Assembly: GCA_016787805.1 (NCBI GenBank)
Contig: JAEUTY010000037.1
Span: 1 to 52,887, forward strand
From: Flavobacterium sp.
Lineage (GTDB): Bacteria > Bacteroidota > Bacteroidia > Flavobacteriales > Flavobacteriaceae
DNA length: 52,887 nucleotides
Direction of reading: 5' to 3'
Part shown: positions 40,935 through 48,767 of the stretch, piece by piece
Layout of the letters: the number at the start of each line of letters is the position of its first letter
Numbering within the stretch: the stretch's first letter is position 1
The notes under the pieces: generated by a model
The model's input: only the letters and a program-made list of their open reading frames with translations
Databases searched by the model: none
Told to the model about the DNA's origin: nothing
Position numbers and translations under genes: made by a program

Positions 40935-42989
40935 ATGAAAAAAATACTCATTATAGCAACCAGCTTGTTTTTAACAATAACTATGCAAGCACAAGACAGA
41001 TCGCAACCTAAACCTGGACCAGCGCCAAAAATCAACATCAAAAAACCAGTATCATTTGTATTGCCAAATGGTTTGAAAGTATTGGTGGTAGAAGATCACA
41101 AATTACCAAGAGTTTCTTTTAATTTATCAATTGACAACGCTCCGTATGCTGAAGGGAACAAAAAAGGAGTAGATGATTTGACGAGTAGTTTACTTGGAAA
41201 TGGTTCTACTAAAATTTCAAAAGAAGCTTACAACGAAGAAATCGATTTCTTAGGAGCCGATATTAATTTTAGTTCCAACGGAGCTTTTGCTAGTGGTTTA
41301 TCTAAATATTCGAAACGAATTTTAGAATTGATGGCAGAAGGTGCATTGAATCCTAATTTCACACAAGAAGAATTTGACAAAGAAAAAGACAAGCTAATCG
41401 AAGGCTTAAAAACTCAGGAAAAAAGTGTTCCTGTGGTAGCCTCACGTGTTGAAAATGTACTTTTATATGGTAAAAACCACCCTGCAGGAGAATATTTGTC
41501 TGAAGAAACCATCAAGAATGTTTCATTATCGGATGTGAAAGTAAATTATAGCACTTACTTTGTTCCGGAAAAAGCCTATTTAGTAGTTATTGGTGATGTT
41601 AACTACAAAGAAACTAAGAAATTAGTTGAAAAATTATTTTCTCCTTGGGTAAAAGGAAAAGCACCACAACAATCGTATTCAACACCAAGTAATCCACAAT
41701 ACACTCAAATTAATTTTGTGGATATGCCCAATGCAGTGCAATCGGAAATTGCTTTGGTAAACACTATCAACTTAAAATTATCAGATCCTGATTATTTTCC
41801 TGTAATCGTGGCCAATCAAGTATTAGGTGGCGATTTTAACAGTTACTTGAACATGAACTTGCGTGAAGCACACGGTTGGACATACGGTGCACGTTCGTAT
41901 GTTGGAACAAGTAAGTACGGAGAAAGCAAATTCAAAGCCAATTCGCAAGTGCGTAATGCAGTTACGGATAGCGCTGTGGTAGAATTTTTAAAAGAAATCA
42001 AACGCATCAGAACGGAAAAAGTAACCGATGAAACCTTAAATAATGTAAAAGCGGGTTACGTTGGAAAGTTTGTAATGCAAGTTGAAAAACCACAAACGGT
42101 GGCTCGTTACGCATTGAATATAGAAACTGAAGGTTTGCCTGCTGATTTCTACGAAAACTACATCAAAAACATTCAAGCAGTTACAGCAGAAGACGTAATG
42201 CGAGTGATGAACAAATACGTATTAGAAAACAACTTGCGCATCGTAATTACTGGAAAAGGTGCTGAAGTAATTCCAGCTTTAGAAAGATTAAAAATTCCAA
42301 TGTTCTTCTACGACAAATTTGGAAACCCAGTGGAAAAACCAGCCATGAAAAAAACGGTTCCAACCGGTGTAACTGCTAAAACAGTTTTAGACAATTACAT
42401 CAACGCAATTGGTGGTGAAAAAGCGGTTTCTGGAGTTAAAACATTAGCTGTTTCAGGAACAGCTACTATTCCTCAAGCACCAGCGCCATTGAAATTTTCA
42501 TCTAAAAAAGACGCTAAAGGTCAGGTTTTGATTAAAATTGAAATGGAAGGAATGGGCGAATTATCAAAACAAGTTTTGAACACTAAAGGTGGTTATTCTG
42601 TTCAACAAGGTCAAAGAAAAGACTTAACTCCAGAAGAAATTGCTGAAAGAAGAGCTTCTGCCAACACTTTCGACGAGTTGAATTTGGTGAAAAAAACCGA
42701 TATTGTACTCGACGGAATTGAGCCAATGAATGGTTCAGATGCTTACGTTATCAAAAACGGAAAAACAACTTTGTACTACGATGTAAAATCAGGTTTGAAA
42801 GTGGCCGAAGCAAAAACGGTTGAAAGAGGCGATCAAAAAATGACAATCATGACCAACTTTGGAGATTATAAAGAGGTTAAAGGAGTTAAAATTCCACACC
42901 AAATGATCATCAACCAAGGAATGGAATTGGATTTCAAAATGAACGACGTAAAAATCAACGAAGGAGTTTCTGACGCTGATTTTCAATAA
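40935..42989 (+). CDS. M16 family peptidase-like, non-catalytic partner with extra C-terminal domain
   Basis: A 684-residue secreted protein with a signal peptide ending in MQAQ. Two M16 domains (to ~465) lack the HxxEH zinc motif: the corresponding region reads SLLGNGSTKISKEAY. The Arg/Tyr pair of the partner half is retained (WTYGARSYV). The last ~200 residues (TVLDNYINAIGGEKAVSGVKTL ... FGDYKEVKGVKIPHQM) form an additional beta-rich domain of the LolA-like or outer-membrane lipoprotein-binding kind. Non-catalytic subunits supply substrate-binding residues to the catalytic one, which precedes it by 9 bases. Confidence 0.88.
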   Translation: MKKILIIATSLFLTITMQAQDRSQPKPGPAPKINIKKPVSFVLPNGLKVLVVEDHKLPRVSFNLSIDNAPYAEGNKKGVDDLTSSLLGNGSTKISKEAYNEEIDFLGADINFSSNGAFASGLSKYSKRILELMAEGALNPNFTQEEFDKEKDKLIEGLKTQEKSVPVVASRVENVLLYGKNHPAGEYLSEETIKNVSLSDVKVNYSTYFVPEKAYLVVIGDVNYKETKKLVEKLFSPWVKGKAPQQSYSTPSNPQYTQINFVDMPNAVQSEIALVNTINLKLSDPDYFPVIVANQVLGGDFNSYLNMNLREAHGWTYGARSYVGTSKYGESKFKANSQVRNAVTDSAVVEFLKEIKRIRTEKVTDETLNNVKAGYVGKFVMQVEKPQTVARYALNIETEGLPADFYENYIKNIQAVTAEDVMRVMNKYVLENNLRIVITGKGAEVIPALERLKIPMFFYDKFGNPVEKPAMKKTVPTGVTAKTVLDNYINAIGGEKAVSGVKTLAVSGTATIPQAPAPLKFSSKKDAKGQVLIKIEMEGMGELSKQVLNTKGGYSVQQGQRKDLTPEEIAERRASANTFDELNLVKKTDIVLDGIEPMNGSDAYVIKNGKTTLYYDVKSGLKVAEAKTVERGDQKMTIMTNFGDYKEVKGVKIPHQMIINQGMELDFKMNDVKINEGVSDADFQ

Positions 42990-43011
42990 AAGAGAATAAA
43001 ATTTTAACAAA

Positions 43012-43041
43012 AAAACCGTTTCATGAATTTGGAACGGTTTT
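43012..43041. terminator. Bidirectional terminator between M16 pair and EamA gene
   Basis: AAAACCGTT and AACGGTTTT, a 9-bp stem with a 12-nt loop, followed by a T-run on the + strand. Confidence 0.8.
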
Positions 43042-43051
43042 TTTTAATTTT

Positions 43052-43093
43052 GACCACTGACCACTGACCACTGACCACTGACCACTGACCACT
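43052..43093. repeat. Perfect period-7 array (6 units of GACCACT)
   Basis: Six exact tandem copies of GACCACT, ending in the EamA stop codon (43092-43094). A perfect array is likely young or variable in copy number. Confidence 0.95.
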
Positions 43094-43958
43094 ATTTCTT
43101 ACTCGACAAATACACGCCAATCAATATTATAAACGCTCCGATAAATTGCACTGGCGTTAGCATTTCGCCATCCAATAATCCCCAGAAAAAAGCAACAACT
43201 GGAATCAAATACGTAACTGAAGTAGCAAAAACAGGCGACGACATTTGAATCAAACGGAAGAAAATAATATTGGCAATTCCGGTTCCAACAACACCCAAAA
43301 TCATAATGAAAAGCATTGAGTGCTGCACTTCAACTTCTTTTACAACAGTTAAAAAATCTGTAGAAAAAAGCACAATCAAAGCCGGAACTAACATCACCAA
43401 AAAATTTCCAGTGGTAATGCTCAACGGTTTAACATCGGATAAATATTTCTTCAACAAATTGACATTCGTAGCATAACAAATCGAAGCAATCAACACCAAA
43501 ATCGTGTACCAATAATTTTGATTTGGATGGTGAATCGCGCCATTTACAATCAATAATAGTGTTCCAATTAATCCGATGATAACACCAAAAATTTGGGTGC
43601 GTTTGAAACTCAATCCAAAGGCAATTCCGCCTAAAATCAATGTGTTTAATGGCGTGAGCGAATTCAAAATAGAACTCACCGAACTACTAATTTGCGTTTG
43701 AGCAATTGCAAATAAAAAGGCTGGAATAAATGTACCAAACAACGAGGTTAATGCAATGTATTTCCACTGATGTTGCTTGATTTGAGTAATGCTCTTAAAA
43801 CCAATTATAAGTAAAAATACTGCCGAGAAAATAATGCGCAACGAACCCAATTGCATAGGCGTTAGCCCAACTAAACCTTTTTTTATTAAGATAAATGAAC
43901 TTCCCCAAATTAGTGCTAAAACTGTAAGTAAAAGCCACTTTAAAGTGCCTGATTTCAT
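43092..43958 (-). CDS. EamA/DMT family membrane transporter
   Basis: A 288-residue protein with about ten membrane helices in two homologous halves, the EamA pattern. The first half starts MKSGTLKWLLLTVLALIWGSSFILIKKGLVGLTPMQLG and the second half has YLIPVVAFFWGLLDGEMLTPVQFIGAFIILIGVYL near the end, both typical drug/metabolite transporter repeats. It probably exports small metabolites or amino acids; the substrate is unknown. The stop codon overlaps the last unit of the heptamer array, so array length could change the end of the gene. Confidence 0.9.
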   Translation of the reverse strand: MKSGTLKWLLLTVLALIWGSSFILIKKGLVGLTPMQLGSLRIIFSAVFLLIIGFKSITQIKQHQWKYIALTSLFGTFIPAFLFAIAQTQISSSVSSILNSLTPLNTLILGGIAFGLSFKRTQIFGVIIGLIGTLLLIVNGAIHHPNQNYWYTILVLIASICYATNVNLLKKYLSDVKPLSITTGNFLVMLVPALIVLFSTDFLTVVKEVEVQHSMLFIMILGVVGTGIANIIFFRLIQMSSPVFATSVTYLIPVVAFFWGLLDGEMLTPVQFIGAFIILIGVYLSSKK

Positions 43959-44076
43959 AAATGATTGTTTGGAGTTGCAAATTTGACATAATTTTATGAA
44001 TAGTCATTTATAAAAAGTAGTATTTTTGTATCAAATTAAAAATCAAATAATTCCCCAATTAAACCCTATTTTGATT

Positions 44077-44451
44077 ATGAAACTTTCGCATTCTATTTTG
44101 ACATTAGCATTAACTTCGGTGTTTTTTGTTGGTTGCAAAGACACGGCAAGCGCTCCCAATGAAGTAGTCGCAACAACTAAAAAAGAAGTTACAGTTGCTA
44201 AAAAACCGGAAACAGCTAAAATTCACATTGAAGGAATGACGTGTGCAATCGGTTGTGCAAAAGCCATTGAAGAAAATTTAGCTAAGATGAATGGCGTTCA
44301 ACAAGCAAAAGTAGATTTTGATAAAAAAGAAGCCACCATCAATTTTGATTTGGATGTTTTAACAGCAGACGACTTAGTGAAAGCCATTGAAGCAACTGCC
44401 GATGGCAAATCATACAAAACATCGGATGTAAAGCTTGGAAACAAAGCGTAA
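44077..44451 (+). CDS. HMA-domain lipoprotein
   Basis: A 124-residue lipoprotein (start at 44077, giving a short signal peptide with lipobox LFVGC-type VGC, C20). A linker to ~47 is followed by a heavy-metal-associated domain (IHIEGMTCAIGCAKAIEENL). The metal motif is spaced C56-xxx-C60, one residue longer than the classic MxCxxC. It probably binds Cu or a similar soft metal at the outer membrane or in the periplasm. It is monocistronic, with a TATTTTTG -7 box at 44021-44028 and a strong terminator. Longer in-frame starts upstream are rejected because they would remove the lipobox. Confidence 0.82.
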   Translation: MKLSHSILTLALTSVFFVGCKDTASAPNEVVATTKKEVTVAKKPETAKIHIEGMTCAIGCAKAIEENLAKMNGVQQAKVDFDKKEATINFDLDVLTADDLVKAIEATADGKSYKTSDVKLGNKA

Positions 44452-44467
44452 TTATTAATTCATATAC

Positions 44468-44504
44468 AAAAAGCCGTTTCAAATTACTATTGAAACGGCT
44501 TTTT
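44468..44504. terminator. Strong terminator after the HMA lipoprotein
   Basis: A perfect 15-bp stem (44468-44482 with 44490-44504) around a 7-nt loop, followed by T. It can serve both convergent genes. Confidence 0.93.
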
Positions 44505-44558
44505 TTATTGTGTTTTTTTGGGATTTTACCTCAAATAAGTGGAATCTTTCCTTAAAAA

Positions 44559-45128
44559 TTATTTCCACTCCAATGTTTCCATCAGTGTTTGCATATCATT
44601 TTTAATATAGCTTGCAGCTGGCATAATCGAATCAAAGTTGGGTTTGGCATAAAAATAAACCGAACCAGTTATAAAATGTTTCAAACTATCAGTAGCATAA
44701 AATTGAGCATTTGTTGCTGCATTTCCACCTACTTGATAAAACATTCCGTACACTTTTTTATCCGTATTAATAAACGGTTGCTCAATAATATCGTCGGCTT
44801 TGATAACGTGTTCGTAAGTTAGCTTTTGAGCATCGCGCAACAAGGCTTTTAAATCGCCATTTACGTTTTTATAAGTCAAATAAATCGTAGCTTTCATCTT
44901 AGGATAAGTAATGCTAAATCCACACTTTCCGTCTTCTTTTATGGAAGCTGCCGTATTTTTATCAAATGTAAAAGGGCAATGGTTTTCGTATTTGGCATAA
45001 TCTGCAATAGGATATTCCAAACGCAACTGACTCTTTGGTTTTGGCAACACATCGTCTTTACAACTTGTAAATAAAGAGGCAAATACCAATAGTAAAAAGG
45101 TAATTTTAAGTACAAAAGGTTTATTCAT
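44559..45128 (-). CDS. gldD: Gliding motility lipoprotein GldD
   Basis: A 189-residue lipoprotein (lipobox FTSC, C23) of the GldD family. Visible are RLEYPIADYAKYENHCPFTFDKN with the Cys pair around the mature N terminus (CPF and CGF) and VYGMFYQVGGNAATNAQFYATDSLKHFITGSVYFYA. GldD is required for gliding and for type IX secretion in Flavobacterium johnsoniae and works in the cell envelope. It overlaps gldE by 8 bases, so the two are coupled. Confidence 0.92.
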   Translation of the reverse strand: MNKPFVLKITFLLLVFASLFTSCKDDVLPKPKSQLRLEYPIADYAKYENHCPFTFDKNTAASIKEDGKCGFSITYPKMKATIYLTYKNVNGDLKALLRDAQKLTYEHVIKADDIIEQPFINTDKKVYGMFYQVGGNAATNAQFYATDSLKHFITGSVYFYAKPNFDSIMPAASYIKNDMQTLMETLEWK

Positions 45129-46419
45129 TAATTGTAACTTTTATTTGTTTAATTCGTTTGTTATCAACAGCTTCAATGGTAAATAAGAAATTTTCAAATT
45201 GAATTTTTTGCCTTCTTTTCGGAAAATTACCCAATATTTCTAAGATAAAACCCGCTAAGGTTTCGGCTTCTCCTTTTTGCTCTTCAAATAGTGACTCGTC
45301 AGTGTCGATGACTCTAAAGAAATCTTTTAAATTGATTTTTCCTTCAAAAATATAATTGCGATCATCAATTTTTGAGTAATGAATGTCGTCATCGTCAAAT
45401 TCGTCGCTAATATCGCCAACAATTTCTTCAATTACATCTTCTAAAGAAACAATTCCCGAAGTTCCACCGTATTCATCCACCACAATAGCCAAGTGACTTT
45501 TCATCGATTGAAAATCTTTCAGCAAATCATCAAGTTTTTTATTTTCTGGAACAAAAAACGGTTCGCGAATCAACTTTTTCCAATCAAAATCTTTTTTATT
45601 GATGTGTGGAATCAGATCTTTTACAAACAAAACGCCTTCTATACGATCAATATTGTCTCGGTAAACCGGAATTCGAGAATAACCTTTATCAACAATTTTG
45701 GGGTAAATTTCGGCAAAACTCTCGTTGATATCAAGAGAAAACAAGTCGATACGCGGACTCATAACCTGTTTGGTGTCGGTATTTCCAAAGGTTACAATGC
45801 CTTCCAAAATTTTTTGTTCTTCTTGAGAAGTATCATCAGTAGAAGTCAATTCTAGTGCTTGTGACAGTTGATTTACCGAGAAATTGGTTTTCTTTTGACC
45901 CAATTTGTCATTAAGGTAATTTGAAATTTTGGTAAAAGGATAACTAAAAGGCAGCATTATTTTATCAATCACATAAATCGGATAAACAATCCATTGCGCG
46001 AGCTCATTGCTTTTGCTGTTGGCATATACTTTGGGCAAAATTTCTCCAAAAAGCAACAATACAAACGAAATGAACAATAGTTGCAAAACAAACGACAGAC
46101 TTTTACCAACGTATAAAATTTCGTAATTTTTAAACAACCACAAAAAATAAACAATGGTTCCTAATAAAGCAAAATATTTGGCAATAGTCAGAGTTGCTAA
46201 AAGCCGTTTGCGATTCAAAAGCAGTCGCGAAATTAAACTGGAAGTTAACGGTCTTTTTTGAGCAATTTCAGTGATTTCTTTTTGAGAAATAGACAACATA
46301 GCCACTTCAGAAGCCGAAAGTAACGCGGCTATCACCAATAGCAAAACCACAACAGAAAATTCCAAAACAATTTGGATGCTTACGGCTGTAAATAGAATTA
46401 AACTGGGCTCTGGGTCCAA
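45121..46419 (-). CDS. gldE: Gliding motility-associated protein GldE, CorC/HlyC type
   Basis: A 432-residue membrane protein with a DUF21-like four-helix N-terminal domain (CNNM type, ~10-150), a pair of CBS domains (~205-330, with MSPRIDLFSLD and AIVVDEYGGTSGIVSLEDVIEEIVGDI) and a CorC_HlyC C-terminal domain (~350-430). The order and sequence match GldE, a partner of GldD that can compensate when overexpressed. The start overlaps nothing; the ssb stop is 23 bases upstream. Being in the gldD operon supports a role in gliding or secretion. Confidence 0.92.
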   Translation of the reverse strand: MDPEPSLILFTAVSIQIVLEFSVVVLLLVIAALLSASEVAMLSISQKEITEIAQKRPLTSSLISRLLLNRKRLLATLTIAKYFALLGTIVYFLWLFKNYEILYVGKSLSFVLQLLFISFVLLLFGEILPKVYANSKSNELAQWIVYPIYVIDKIMLPFSYPFTKISNYLNDKLGQKKTNFSVNQLSQALELTSTDDTSQEEQKILEGIVTFGNTDTKQVMSPRIDLFSLDINESFAEIYPKIVDKGYSRIPVYRDNIDRIEGVLFVKDLIPHINKKDFDWKKLIREPFFVPENKKLDDLLKDFQSMKSHLAIVVDEYGGTSGIVSLEDVIEEIVGDISDEFDDDDIHYSKIDDRNYIFEGKINLKDFFRVIDTDESLFEEQKGEAETLAGFILEILGNFPKRRQKIQFENFLFTIEAVDNKRIKQIKVTINE

Positions 46420-46442
46420 ATTAAATGAATTAGTTAAACCTT

Positions 46443-46880
46443 TTAGTACGGCAAATCATTTCCTGAATTAGCATCCAAATTCGGATCAAAACCTGAATGT
46501 TTAGGTTCTGATGAAGGCAAATGTTTGTTGCTTTCCGTATCTTTTTTCACATTCAAAAACGTAAATTCAGTGACTTGAATTTCGGTAGTGTATTTGGTTG
46601 TGCCATCTTCTGCTTGCCATTGGCGCGACTTGATTCGGCCTTCAACGTAAATTTTGTCACCTTTGGTTAAGTATTTTTCACAAATTTCGGCAGCTTTGTT
46701 GCGCACCACCAAATTGTGCCATTCTGTAGACGTAATTTTTTCGTTGGTTTGTTTGTTGATGTACACTTCATTTGTGGCCAAAGGAAATCGTCCTATGCAA
46801 TTTCCACCTTCAAAATAATGCATCTTAATATCGTCACCCAAATGACCTATTAGCATAACTTTATTCAATGTTCCGTTCAT
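46443..46880 (-). CDS. ssb: Single-stranded DNA-binding protein
   Basis: A 145-residue SSB with the OB-fold (MNGTLNKVMLIGHLGDDIKMHYFEGGNCIGRFPLATNE ... TEWHNLVV ... GDKIYVEGRIKSRQWQ) and a flexible, polar C terminus. The usual acidic DDDIPF tip reads GNDLPY, so the interaction tail is shortened. It lies between mutY and gldE, a typical flavobacterial arrangement. It binds exposed ssDNA in replication and repair. Confidence 0.94.
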   Translation of the reverse strand: MNGTLNKVMLIGHLGDDIKMHYFEGGNCIGRFPLATNEVYINKQTNEKITSTEWHNLVVRNKAAEICEKYLTKGDKIYVEGRIKSRQWQAEDGTTKYTTEIQVTEFTFLNVKKDTESNKHLPSSEPKHSGFDPNLDANSGNDLPY

Positions 46881-46922
46881 GGCGTTTACTTATTAAGTTT
46901 ATTCAAAGTTACTAATTTTTTT

Positions 46923-47957
46923 TTAATTCAAATACTTTTCGATAAACTTGATTAAAACAATCGGAAAAGGAAACTGATTTATTGTGCTGATTGGCAAACC
47001 ATTAACTAGTTTTTGGCTTGTCTTAACACCAAAAAAGCGGATAGTAAGGTTTTGGTGAGAGAGTTTGTGAACTAGGTTTTCGTCGTAAATTCGGACAGAA
47101 TTAATTTCCAAATCGGCAAATTCTTGTTTGATTTTGTCGATTACAACCTCCAATTTTTCCTCGTTTTCTGTTTCAATCACTGGAAATTCGTACAAATTGT
47201 GCCAGATTCCTTTTTCAGAACGTTTGCGAATCATGGTGTTTTGCTCGGCATCTTCAAAAATCAAATAGTTCAAAAACCGATTGCGAACTTTGGTTTTTTT
47301 AGATTTAATAGGCAATTGGTCTACTCTTTTGAGTTGTAAAGCAGCGCAACTTTCGTTCAATACACAACTACTACAATTCGGATTTTTAGGTACACATTGC
47401 AGAGCACCAAATTCCATTATCGCTTGATTGAACAAGGCTGAGTCGCGGTTTTCCATCAACTCGTTGGCCAAAGCGACAAATTCTTTTTTGGCTGTAGCCG
47501 AGGAAATGTCGGTTGTGACATTCAAATAGCGCGCAATGACACGAAAAACGTTTCCATCCACAACATTCACTTTTTCATTGTAAGAAAACGAAGCGATAGC
47601 AGCAGCAGTATATTCGCCAACGCCTTTTAGTTGTAATAATTCTTTATAAGATGGCGGAAAAATACCTTCAAATTCGTCAACAACAATTTGCGCTGTTTTG
47701 TGCATGTTGCGAGCGCGTGAGTAGTAACCCAAACCTTGCCATAGTTTTAAAACCTGCTCTTCATCGGCTTTGGCCAAATCAAAAACAGTTGGAAAAGTCG
47801 AAATAAAACGTTCAAAATACGGTAATCCTTGCGCTACTCGTGTTTGTTGAAGCATGATTTCTGAAAGCCAAATAGCATACGGATCAGTGGTTTTTCGCCA
47901 GGGTAAATCGCGTTTATTTGTTAAATACCAACGGGTTATTCGGTCGTAAAAAGTCAT
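46923..47957 (-). CDS. mutY: A/G-specific adenine glycosylase
   Basis: A 344-residue MutY that removes A paired with 8-oxoG. The N-terminal domain has the helix-hairpin-helix LLQLKGVGEYTAAAIASF followed by the catalytic Asp in NVVDGNVFRV, the four iron-sulfur cysteines in C-x6-C-x2-C-x5-C (CVPKNPNCSSCVLNESC), and the C-terminal NUDIX-like domain (RNRFLNYLIFEDAEQNTMIRKR). It is the first gene of mutY-ssb-gldE-gldD. The start ATG at 47957 is the natural family start. Confidence 0.96.
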   Translation of the reverse strand: MTFYDRITRWYLTNKRDLPWRKTTDPYAIWLSEIMLQQTRVAQGLPYFERFISTFPTVFDLAKADEEQVLKLWQGLGYYSRARNMHKTAQIVVDEFEGIFPPSYKELLQLKGVGEYTAAAIASFSYNEKVNVVDGNVFRVIARYLNVTTDISSATAKKEFVALANELMENRDSALFNQAIMEFGALQCVPKNPNCSSCVLNESCAALQLKRVDQLPIKSKKTKVRNRFLNYLIFEDAEQNTMIRKRSEKGIWHNLYEFPVIETENEEKLEVVIDKIKQEFADLEINSVRIYDENLVHKLSHQNLTIRFFGVKTSQKLVNGLPISTINQFPFPIVLIKFIEKYLN

Positions 47958-48015
47958 TTTTAAGTATTGAAATGCAAAAGTAAATCTTTATGTAATTAAA
48001 TTTTAGTGAATTAGG

Positions 48016-48047
48016 TTGATTATTAGTTTTTTTTATTCGTATATTTG
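48016..48047 (+). promoter_or_regulatory. HU promoter
   Basis: TTG at 48016-48018, a 21-bp spacer and TATATTTG at 48040-48047, 44 bases ahead of the ATG. Confidence 0.72.
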
Positions 48048-48090
48048 CACTCTCAAAAAAATAAATAAAAAATATTAAAAACGAAAGAAA

Positions 48091-48384
48091 ATGACGAAAG
48101 CAGATATCGTAGCAAAGATTTCAGAGAAATTAGGTCTTGAAAAAGGAGATGTTCAAGCAACAGTTGAAGCCTTAATGGAAGAGGTAAAAACATCTTTAGA
48201 AAGTGGTGACAACGTATATTTAAGAGGTTTTGGTAGCTTCATTATCAAAACTAGAGCTGAAAAAACAGGAAGAAATATTTCTAAAAATACAACTATCAAA
48301 ATTCCAGCTCACAATATTCCAGCTTTTAAACCTGCTAAAGTATTTGTAGAAGCGGTAAAATCAAACACTGAAGTTACAGTATAA
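48091..48384 (+). CDS. HU family DNA-binding protein
   Basis: A 97-residue histone-like protein of the HU/IHF family: TKADIVAKISEKLGLEKGDVQATVEALMEEVKTSLESGD in the helical part, and the beta-arm GFGSFIIKTRAEKTGRNISKNTTIKIPAHNIPAFKPAK. It bends and compacts DNA. A strong promoter suits an abundant nucleoid protein. It is followed after 31 bases by the small AURKAIP1/COX24-type protein, with a shared terminator, so both are probably one transcript. Confidence 0.93.
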   Translation: MTKADIVAKISEKLGLEKGDVQATVEALMEEVKTSLESGDNVYLRGFGSFIIKTRAEKTGRNISKNTTIKIPAHNIPAFKPAKVFVEAVKSNTEVTV

Positions 48385-48415
48385 AACCATTTATTAATCA
48401 CAAAAACTACAAAGT

Positions 48416-48508
48416 ATGCCAAGTGGTAAAAAAAGAAAAAGACATAAGGTAGCGACGCACAAACGTAAGAAAAGAGCGAGAGCTAACCGTCACAAAAAGA
48501 AAAAGTAG
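48416..48508 (+). CDS. Small ribosomal protein of the AURKAIP1/COX24 (bS22-like) type
   Basis: A 30-residue, very basic protein (ATG 48416, TAG 48506): MPSGKKRKRHKVATHKRKKR is followed by a short basic tail. The pattern matches the C-terminal domain of mitochondrial AURKAIP1/COX24 (mS38) and its bacterial relatives such as bS22, which sit on the small ribosomal subunit near h44. The gene is short enough to be missed by standard gene calling. Its stop codon lies inside the terminator stem at 48503-48521. Confidence 0.85.
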   Translation: MPSGKKRKRHKVATHKRKKRARANRHKKKK

Positions 48509-48521
48509 TTCTAAACTACTT
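48503..48521 (+). terminator. Terminator overlapping the small-protein stop codon
   Basis: AAGTAGTT, CTA, AACTACTT: a perfect 8-bp stem followed by T-rich sequence. Confidence 0.85.
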
Positions 48522-48555
48522 TTTTCTTTTTAAACGTTCATTGAAAACGAAAATT

Positions 48556-48590
48556 AGTAATCAGTGGTCAGTATTCAGTAATCAGTTACT
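48556..48590. repeat. Period-7 array (5 units)
   Basis: AGTAATC, AGTGGTC, AGTATTC, AGTAATC, AGTTACT: consensus AGTNNTC, in the HU-rng spacer. Confidence 0.75.
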
Positions 48591-48669
48591 GCTCACTTGT
48601 CAATGTCAACTGAACACTAATTTTCTCCGGGTACAAAATACCTGTTAATGTTTAATCCATCCTTACTTT

Positions 48670-48745
48670 AGCCGTCAGCAGTTAGCCGTCAGCAATTAGC
48701 CAACTTGTTGAGCTAAAAGCTAAAAGCTAAGAGCTAAAAGCTTTT
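48670..48745. repeat. Two further period-7 arrays (5 + 4-5 units) upstream of rng
   Basis: 48670-48704: AGCCGTC, AGCAGTT, AGCCGTC, AGCAATT, AGCCAAC. 48711-48745: AGCTAAA, AGCTAAA, AGCTAAG, AGCTAAA, AGCTTTT. Both lie in the leader region of rng and are separated by 6 bases. Confidence 0.8.
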
Positions 48746-48767
48746 TGTTGGGATAAAAATTTACAAC

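Noticed and set aside
43052-43093. A CRISPR array at the GACCACT repeats
   Set aside because: The units are 7 nt with no spacers and there are no cas genes.
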